From: Ruminococcaceae bacterium UBA7067
Lineage (GTDB): Bacteria; Bacillota; Clostridia; Oscillospirales; Acutalibacteraceae
Reading direction: 5' to 3'
Assembly (NCBI GenBank): GCA_002493755.1
Contig: DKZT01000009.1
Location: 1-18,793, forward strand
DNA: 18,793 bases
Made by a program: the position numbers and the translations under genes. The notes under the pieces are model-generated. The model ran no database searches. It had not been told where the DNA came from and saw nothing but the letters and a program-made list of their open reading frames with translations. Of this stretch, positions 13,728-18,793 are shown piece after piece; the stretch's first letter is position 1, and each line of letters begins with the position of its first letter.

Positions 13728-14306
13728 ATGGGATTATTTGATAAGCTTGCAGGCAAAGCGGCTAATCAGTTTGGCAACACCTTAAAGCAGACAATACAAA
13801 ACGCAGGAAATAAAAGTGAAAGGGTTGTGTTTAACAGTCTGCCCGAAAGCTATGAGCAATTTATAAGCCTTCCGCAGGCTTCGATGTCTACTCCGTTTCA
13901 GACGGCGGCTATGGCGGTGCTTGCATTTTGCTTTTACCCGAATGACAAAGAGGTATGCTATAAAATGATTGACTTTCTGCGTGGTCCAAGACCGATGAAC
14001 GGCGCAGATAAGCAATTTATCGCAGACCGTTTCCGCGCAAAGGATTATGTTCCACGCTCATATTTTGCAGGAGCAACACCGTCAAACGACTATCAGCCTG
14101 TTGCTCCCTACACGGTTGAAATCAGCGAAAACCAGTATTCATATGAGGAACAGGGAATGGCAAAGCTCTTTATTAAATCAGGCGGCGCAGACAGTCCAAG
14201 ACCCATAAAGCTTCGCAAGGCTAAGGACGGCAAGTGGTATCTATGGGAATACTCCAGCATACTTCTCGATATTCGCCAGCCGGAGAGTGCAAATCCGTGG
14301 GCGTAA
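13728..14306 (+). CDS. DUF6935-like protein
   Basis: A 192-residue soluble protein. It opens with MGLFDKLAGKAANQFGN; a conserved-looking core follows with LPESYEQFISLPQASM, TPFQTAAMAVLAFCFYP, RAKDYVPRSYFAGATP, FIKSGGADSPRPIKLRKAKD and KWYLWEYSS. These blocks match proteins I remember as DUF6935 from Ruminococcaceae and Lachnospiraceae, whose function is unknown. The family usually ends ESEDPWA, here ESANPWA, so the gene looks complete. It shares its first six residues with the zinc-ribbon protein at 9933, possibly a common short targeting or interaction peptide. The ribosome site AGGAGG precedes ATG 13728. Confidence 0.85.
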   Translation: MGLFDKLAGKAANQFGNTLKQTIQNAGNKSERVVFNSLPESYEQFISLPQASMSTPFQTAAMAVLAFCFYPNDKEVCYKMIDFLRGPRPMNGADKQFIADRFRAKDYVPRSYFAGATPSNDYQPVAPYTVEISENQYSYEEQGMAKLFIKSGGADSPRPIKLRKAKDGKWYLWEYSSILLDIRQPESANPWA

Positions 14307-14325
14307 ACACTAAAGGAGGATAACA

Positions 14326-14724
14326 ATGAATATTATCGGTAAATGGAAGGTTAAAAAAATCGGTATTTTGCAGCCGGATTTCAGTATGAAAATGTTCACA
14401 CCGCAGGAGCTTGAAGAAATTGAGGACACCGAGGAATATTTGAAAATGGCTGGCTCGATAATTGAGTTTCTGCCTGACGGCACAATGAATACATTGCTCC
14501 CTGTTCCCGAGGAGCTTGTAAATCAGTGCCTTGAAGAGGGGATGGAGATCGTTGACGGCTTCGGAATTATAGATTCGACAATATGGAAAGAGGAAAACGG
14601 AGAGTATTTTTATGACACAAAAATTGAAGGTGAAATTTTTGGCGAAAAGGTCTCTCCGTTTGAAAAATTAGAAGTTGAAGACGATTGTATTTTATACAGT
14701 CAAATCCTTTTAGAAAAAGTTTAA
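14326..14724 (+). CDS. Small acidic protein, possibly lipocalin-like
   Basis: A 132-residue acidic protein. It opens with MNIIGKWKVKKIG and later has SIIEFLPDGTMNTLLPVPEE; the G-K-W start and F-x-P-D-G-T pattern are typical of small lipocalin-like beta barrels that measure deviations from a reference. The C-terminal half alternates short strands. No signal peptide is present. The frame is complete with AAGGAGG before ATG 14326, in the operon after the DUF6935-like gene. The lipocalin suggestion rests on pattern only and the ligand is unknown. Confidence 0.75.
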   Translation: MNIIGKWKVKKIGILQPDFSMKMFTPQELEEIEDTEEYLKMAGSIIEFLPDGTMNTLLPVPEELVNQCLEEGMEIVDGFGIIDSTIWKEENGEYFYDTKIEGEIFGEKVSPFEKLEVEDDCILYSQILLEKV

Positions 14725-14735
14725 ATAACCATTCA

Positions 14736-14765
14736 TTTTCAATCGCACATTTTTTAAAGCATAAT
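14736..14765 (+). promoter_or_regulatory. Possible internal promoter before the last lipoprotein gene
   Basis: TTTTCA (14736-14741), an 18-base spacer and CATAAT (14760-14765) lie in the widest gap (59 bases) of the operon. The last gene may therefore also be expressed alone. The match is moderate and the region is AT-rich, so chance is likely enough. Confidence 0.3.
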
Positions 14766-14783
14766 TATCAGGAGGAGCTCAAA

Positions 14784-15458
14784 ATGAAAAAATTTACAGC
14801 TATTTTATTAACGCTTATTCTTGCAGCGTCAATCACAGCCTGCTCAGGCGGCAACAGCTCCACAGACTCTTCATCTGAAACAACTGAAAGCACAAACTCG
14901 TCCGAAAGCTCAGAAACAACTCCGCAGGCAACTGAAACACAGCCTGAAACGGAAGCCCCGACAGAAAAAAAGGATATTGAAAAGGGCGACAGCGGCGAGG
15001 GCGAGAAAACTCTCGAAAGTGTTTTTTGTAATGTAACCATTCCGGAGGGATTAAAGTATAAGGTGTATTTCTATTCATATGATGAAACCCCACTCGGCAC
15101 ACTCCAGATTGATTTCGGCAAAAAAGACACAACAGAGGGCAGACTTGAGGTCAGCACAACAAGAATGATAAAGTCCCTTGACGATGCAGCAGAAGAGTGC
15201 ATAAGAGTAAGAAATATCGAATCCTACAAAGAGGGTAAGTATGAAATCGGCGAAGAAGTAACCTACGGTAACACTACCTACAAAGAGGTTAAAATGTCAC
15301 ATGAATACGGCTCGGAAGCCTGCCTTGTATCCTACTACAAGAGAGCAGACGGCAAAGATATTTATGTTGAAATCAGAACTAAAATCAATGGATTAACCAA
15401 TCTTGAAATTACCGATCCCCTCGTTGAGGAGCTTGCAAAGTCTGCTGTTTATAAATAA
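14784..15458 (+). CDS. Putative lipoprotein with Ser/Thr/Glu-rich linker
   Basis: A 224-residue predicted lipoprotein. The signal MKKFTAILLTLILAASITAC ends in a lipobox with Cys20. A low-complexity Ser/Thr/Glu/Pro linker (about 21-70) spans the wall-proximal region, followed by a folded domain of about 150 residues (EGLKYKVYFYSYDETPLGTL, EGRLEVSTTRMI, EVKMSHEYGSEACLVSYYKR). I do not recognise the domain. ATG 14784 has AGGAGG upstream; the frame is open further left inside the previous gene's end, which should be ignored. It is the last gene before the hairpin at 15480 and could be the external arm of the envelope system encoded upstream. Confidence 0.82.
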   Translation: MKKFTAILLTLILAASITACSGGNSSTDSSSETTESTNSSESSETTPQATETQPETEAPTEKKDIEKGDSGEGEKTLESVFCNVTIPEGLKYKVYFYSYDETPLGTLQIDFGKKDTTEGRLEVSTTRMIKSLDDAAEECIRVRNIESYKEGKYEIGEEVTYGNTTYKEVKMSHEYGSEACLVSYYKRADGKDIYVEIRTKINGLTNLEITDPLVEELAKSAVYK

Positions 15459-15479
15459 TTTTATCAGCTATTGTGAACC

Positions 15480-15508
15480 TCGCAGGCAGAGAAGCATTCC
15501 GCCTGCGA
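15480..15508 (+). other. GC-rich hairpin after the nine-gene operon
   Basis: TCGCAGGC (15480-15487) pairs perfectly with GCCTGCGA (15501-15508) around a 13-base loop. No T run follows (ATACTGTAAAAA), so it is not a textbook terminator. It may stabilise the operon's 3' end or act as a weak or factor-dependent terminator. Confidence 0.5.
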
Positions 15509-15570
15509 TACTGTAAAAATGAACAGTTAATTAATATTACCTGGTTCTAATGATAATACGGAGGGATATT

Positions 15571-18500
15571 ATGAAGATTAAAATATCTAAAAAAATAATA
15601 AGCATATGTCTGACCTTACTAATCTGTATATCGGTACTGCCGCTTTCAACAATCACAGCAAGTGCGGCTGAATACGATATAACTATCCGCAATGTAGTTT
15701 ACCCTCGCCCCGGTGCGACACCGCAAGTCGATATTAAAAAAGAAAGCGTCAGCCGATATAATCTCTACGGCTGGGTTTGGATGGGTGATGACGATACGGT
15801 GGCTATGGGACCCGACGAAAAGTTTTCAGATTTTTATTCATCAATTATGGGAAGCTCGGGCGACTTCTTCTATGAATTAGATACCTTCACCGACACCGTA
15901 AGCTACAGCTTGTCGCTTATGTTTGTTCTAAAGGACAAAATTGTTATCCCCGGAATCGAATGTGATGTAGTCTTCTATGATGAAAACAACGCTGTACAGG
16001 GAGTAACTCAGGGTTCGTTTCTGCCCGTAAAATATGCAAGAAAAGATGCAGAGGCAGCGGGCATAGCTTTACCGGAAGACCTGACCGATAATGATACTAT
16101 AATGTTGTGTTCGACAAGCAGTAAGATGTGTTGTCCTGAAGACCATATTCATATACAAGGTCAATATAGTTATGACGACAACGGTCATTGGCGTGAATGT
16201 ACTGTATGCGGTAAAAAAATATTTGACTCTGATGGCGAGCACCGCAAATATTGCACAAGAACTGAAAGCTGGACTTGCATTAATCAGGCTACTGCAAGCA
16301 AAGAGGGCGAATATGAAAAACAATGCTCTACTTGTTCATATGTTATGGACAGAATAACAGTTCCAAAAACAGGGGAGCAAACAGTCGTAACCACTTATGA
16401 CGATTTGAGAAATGCTCTTGCAAAGGGCGGCAAGCAGTGGATTAAGCTTGATTTTCCTTCCAAATTCCTTAAACAGGAGGACTTTAACTATAATTATACC
16501 CTCTGTGTGGATGATCCGGACGCTGACATTACCATAGACTTAAACAACTGCGGTCTGAGGCGAACCACAATGTATGACAAATACCTTTTTGAAGTTAAAC
16601 AGGGAAGTCTGAGACTCTGGCAGGAGAACGGAAATAATATATTAGATAATGGTTATAACACTCACAACAATTTATCTTTAGAAGGCAACAAATGTAAAGC
16701 AGTCTTTAATGTTGAAGCCGCAGGAAGTCTGAAATTGACTAATGTTCACGCTCTGTCACCGGGTTCAGATGATATAGGTACTTTCACTTATGCTTTTCCG
16801 ATTGTAAAATCAAGCGGAAACCTCCGCATTGACAGCGGTTTATATTGCTCTTATGTCGACACTCCAGCTGTTGATGTCTGCTCAGGTTATGTTTTCATAA
16901 ACGGCGGAGAATTTTATTCGCACGCATCCGGTACAGCCTTAAAAATTTCAGGTACAGACAGTAATAAAACATATGCTGAGATTAATTACGGTAAATTCGG
17001 TTCGTACGACACAGCTGTTTCTATCTATAAGAATACAGTCGCTACCATAAACGGCGGCAACTTTGAATATAAGGATACAGACAGAAATTTATATCAGAAA
17101 TACGCTCTGGAGGCATTAAATGCGGATTTAACAATAAACGGCGGATATTTCTATGCTTCAACAACTCCATTAAGAGCAATAGACCTTCATTCACTTAATA
17201 TTTCAAACGGATATTTCAAATTGTATAATCAAACTGAAGGCGGCACTTCGTCTGCGGTTTATTTAGGCGGCGATTATAGCTCTAATACGATAATTTCCGG
17301 AGGAGGATATTATGGAAATAAAGGAATTGAATGCAGCAGAAAAACTGATTTTTCAAAAATTATTCCCAAAGGCTGCTATGTGACAGATGATGATACCGGT
17401 TTAGTTATTGACCATAACATCACCGATTATTCGCTCGGAGGCTCTATTGATATATTTGCAAAAAGGCCGAGAATCACAACACAACCCTCAGGCGGTCATT
17501 CCTCTGTTATGGGTGACGCGATAGTACTGAACATAGCCGCAGATAATGCAAACGAATACATATGGCATATTGTTGACGAAAACGGAAAAGAGCTATCGTG
17601 GAACTATCTTTCAAACAACGGCTACGCAAATCCCACTGTGTATTCAGGCGGCAAAATGCTTATGCTCAGAGAAGTTTCCGATTGGATGACCGGCAAGCGT
17701 GTTTACTGCGTTGTAAAAGGCTACGGCGGAACTGTTATGTCGGATATAGTTGAATTATCCGTTGATAAGGTAATCAAATACTGCAATGATCTTTACTTTG
17801 ATGATTTTGACCAAATCTGGAATCACAAAACCGTAGGAGATTTCAAGAATCCGAAAAACGATACAAATGCTCCATACACCATCGGTAATGTAAGGTGGGA
17901 GATGTTCAGCAAGATTCTCAGCGATGATTTTGAATTTGAAAGCGGAGATAATGTAGCTGTCAGAATTGATGTTATTCCAAAGGAAGGATATACATTTTAC
18001 AGCAGTGTATTCGGAAAGCTTAACGGAATAGATTCGTATGCTACAATTAAAAATGCAGACGGAAGCCGTTCTATCGTGTTTACTATGACAATAACTGCAC
18101 CCGATGAGTACAAAACACAGAATATTGAGCTTTCGGTTGCAGAACCCGTTGCAGGCAGAGCACCTGCAACTACGGCAAAATGCATCTCAGGCTATGCAGT
18201 ACCGGGAACACCATCGTGGACTCCTGCTGATACAACATTCAAAAGCGGAACTCAGTACACCGTAAAAATCCCCGTAACAGCCGAATATAAGTGGGGAGAT
18301 ATCGACACTGTAACAGCCAAGGTAAACGGTAATGACGCAAAATTCATTGCGGAACGCAAAACAGGAAAGATATATGCATATTACGTTGAATATACCTTTG
18401 ATGCCGCAAAGGACTTTTTGCTTGGCGATGTAAACAATGACGGCAAAATCAATATGCTTGACGCTATCCTCGTTCAGAAACACGGCATAGGATTAACTTC

Positions 18501-18612
18501 GTTAACTGATACTCAGCTGCAAATTGCCGACGTAACCGGTGACGGCAATGTAAATATTCGAGACGCAATTCTTATTCAGAAGTATAGCTTGGGATTGTTG
18601 TCAGGATTTTAA
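15571..18612 (+). CDS. Secreted dockerin protein with beta-helix and Ig-like domains
   Basis: A 1013-residue secreted protein. The signal peptide (about 1-30) ends near SAAEYD. An N-terminal beta domain of unknown type (about 32-190) is followed by a Cys-rich stretch (about 190-265) with paired C-x2-C units (HWRECTVCGK; KQCSTCSYV) like those in bacterial cell-surface repeats. A right-handed beta-helix (about 270-630) shows recurring N-G-G-x-F/Y turns. An Ig-like domain (about 632-735), two further beta domains, and a C-terminal type I dockerin (about 950-1013) follow, the dockerin having two Ca-binding repeats, DVNNDGKINMLDAI and DVTGDGNVNIRDAI. The dockerin would dock it to a cohesin scaffold. 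No glycoside hydrolase signature or catalytic pair is visible, though beta-helices include pectate lyases. I chose ATG 15571 because of CGGAGGG; ATG 15550 has no such site. Confidence 0.88.
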   Translation: MKIKISKKIISICLTLLICISVLPLSTITASAAEYDITIRNVVYPRPGATPQVDIKKESVSRYNLYGWVWMGDDDTVAMGPDEKFSDFYSSIMGSSGDFFYELDTFTDTVSYSLSLMFVLKDKIVIPGIECDVVFYDENNAVQGVTQGSFLPVKYARKDAEAAGIALPEDLTDNDTIMLCSTSSKMCCPEDHIHIQGQYSYDDNGHWRECTVCGKKIFDSDGEHRKYCTRTESWTCINQATASKEGEYEKQCSTCSYVMDRITVPKTGEQTVVTTYDDLRNALAKGGKQWIKLDFPSKFLKQEDFNYNYTLCVDDPDADITIDLNNCGLRRTTMYDKYLFEVKQGSLRLWQENGNNILDNGYNTHNNLSLEGNKCKAVFNVEAAGSLKLTNVHALSPGSDDIGTFTYAFPIVKSSGNLRIDSGLYCSYVDTPAVDVCSGYVFINGGEFYSHASGTALKISGTDSNKTYAEINYGKFGSYDTAVSIYKNTVATINGGNFEYKDTDRNLYQKYALEALNADLTINGGYFYASTTPLRAIDLHSLNISNGYFKLYNQTEGGTSSAVYLGGDYSSNTIISGGGYYGNKGIECSRKTDFSKIIPKGCYVTDDDTGLVIDHNITDYSLGGSIDIFAKRPRITTQPSGGHSSVMGDAIVLNIAADNANEYIWHIVDENGKELSWNYLSNNGYANPTVYSGGKMLMLREVSDWMTGKRVYCVVKGYGGTVMSDIVELSVDKVIKYCNDLYFDDFDQIWNHKTVGDFKNPKNDTNAPYTIGNVRWEMFSKILSDDFEFESGDNVAVRIDVIPKEGYTFYSSVFGKLNGIDSYATIKNADGSRSIVFTMTITAPDEYKTQNIELSVAEPVAGRAPATTAKCISGYAVPGTPSWTPADTTFKSGTQYTVKIPVTAEYKWGDIDTVTAKVNGNDAKFIAERKTGKIYAYYVEYTFDAAKDFLLGDVNNDGKINMLDAILVQKHGIGLTSLTDTQLQIADVTGDGNVNIRDAILIQKYSLGLLSGF

Positions 18613-18641
18613 GAAATAGAATATAAACAGCTTAATTATAT

Positions 18642-18687
18642 GGCATACGCACTTTCCGTAAGGGTCGGTGTGTATGCCTGTTTTTTT
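18642..18687 (+). terminator. Rho-independent terminator of the dockerin gene (full copy of dispersed repeat)
   Basis: GGCATACGCAC (18642-18652) pairs with GTGTGTATGCC (18668-18678), one G-U, and is followed by TG and seven T residues. It is 30 bases after the dockerin stop. Across 41 bases it matches the hairpin at 3648-3688 at 35 positions, including the TTTCCGT loop. Confidence 0.9.
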
Positions 18688-18694
18688 AACTTAC

Positions 18695-18711
18695 AGTCAC
18701 TTTATAGTCAC
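18695..18711 (+). promoter_or_regulatory. Tandem AGTCAC boxes, probable OmpR-type regulator site
   Basis: AGTCAC at 18695-18700 and 18706-18711, the two copies exactly 11 bases apart on the same face of the helix, is the usual format for OmpR/PhoB-family binding. The second box lies beside the weak -35 of the promoter below. The regulator at 857-1537 is the obvious candidate protein. Confidence 0.6.
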
Positions 18712-18727
18712 ATAGCGCCTGTATAAT
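18699..18727 (+). promoter_or_regulatory. Promoter of the right-end ABC ATPase gene
   Basis: A perfect -10 TATAAT (18722-18727) has only ACTTTA (18699-18704) at the 17-base -35 position. A poor -35 covered by tandem regulator boxes points to activator dependence. The leader is about 46 bases, ending in CGGAGG. Confidence 0.65.
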
Positions 18728-18769
18728 AGCCTTGTAGTTGAAAGATATTTTCAAAATAATTTTTTTCGG

Positions 18770-18793
18770 AGGTTATGATATGGAAATTTTAAG
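18770..18793. repeat. Terminal direct repeat, right copy
   Basis: These 24 bases are identical to 1-24. Upstream of this copy the complete ribosome site GGAGG (18768-18772) and promoter are visible, which the left copy lacks because the window starts there. Confidence 0.95.
18780..18793 (+). CDS. First codons of an ABC transporter ATPase gene, cut by the window end
   Basis: ATG 18780 and the codons M-E-I-L plus two bases are identical to the start of the ATPase gene at 11. Ribosome site GGAGG lies 8 bases upstream. It is either the same gene, if the sequence is circular, or a second copy with an identical start. Nothing further can be read. Confidence 0.7.

Noticed and set aside
15550..15570. 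Earlier ATG for the dockerin protein
   Set aside because: It would add MIIRRDI before a normal signal peptide and lacks a ribosome site; ATG 15571 is preceded by CGGAGGG.
1..18793. Self-replicating plasmid or phage genome
   Set aside because: No replication initiator, partition, relaxase, capsid, terminase or integrase gene is visible, so the matching ends alone do not justify that label.

Overview
The window looks like a gut or rumen Clostridia of the Ruminococcus type (Oscillospiraceae). The main pointer is a secreted 1013-residue protein ending in a two-repeat type I dockerin, a cohesin-binding module typical of cellulosome- or amylosome-forming Ruminococcus. Strong AGGAGG ribosome sites, short intergenic gaps, ATGA/TAATG stop-start overlaps and moderate G+C agree. 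I see no rRNA, tRNA, CRISPR array, integrase, transposase, replication or mobilisation gene.

Layout. (1) 11-2769, plus strand: an ABC-transporter ATPase interrupted by an in-frame TAA, then an OmpR-family response regulator and its sensor kinase; no permease lies among them. (2) 2770-5520, mosaic region: a small basic ORF, an AT-rich GIY-YIG nuclease-like gene with a consensus promoter, then on the minus strand a DEDDh exonuclease with a modular C-terminal helix-turn-helix-like tail. The exonuclease is preceded by an unknown gene whose best start is followed by TAA at codon 3. Upstream is a 56-residue minus-strand gene starting with TTG. (3) 5712-9321, plus strand: a translationally coupled three-gene operon of a 7TM kinase-like protein lacking catalytic residues, an apparently intact kinase, and a NarL/LuxR-type regulator, closed by a strong terminator. 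(4) 9506-15458, plus strand: nine tightly packed genes, namely a pseudo-receiver, two zinc-ribbon proteins, two lipoproteins, a TPM-domain secreted protein and three small cytoplasmic proteins. (5) 15571-18612: the dockerin protein, closed by a terminator. (6) 18691-18793: a regulated promoter and the first codons of an ABC ATPase gene.

The first 24 bases equal the last 24 bases, so the sequence may close into a circle of 18,769 bp or lie between two copies of the same ATPase start. If it closes, the promoter with tandem AGTCAC boxes at the right end drives the ATPase-regulator-kinase operon at the left end, a classic autoregulated arrangement. The lack of replication genes argues against a self-sufficient plasmid.

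The best candidate for an undescribed system is the combination of regions 3 and 4: a kinase/pseudokinase pair with its regulator, followed by a pseudo-receiver leading an operon of zinc-ribbon, TPM, DUF6935-like and lipoprotein genes. This suggests envelope sensing coupled to an envelope-associated function that I cannot name. All family names come from reading motifs; no database search was run.
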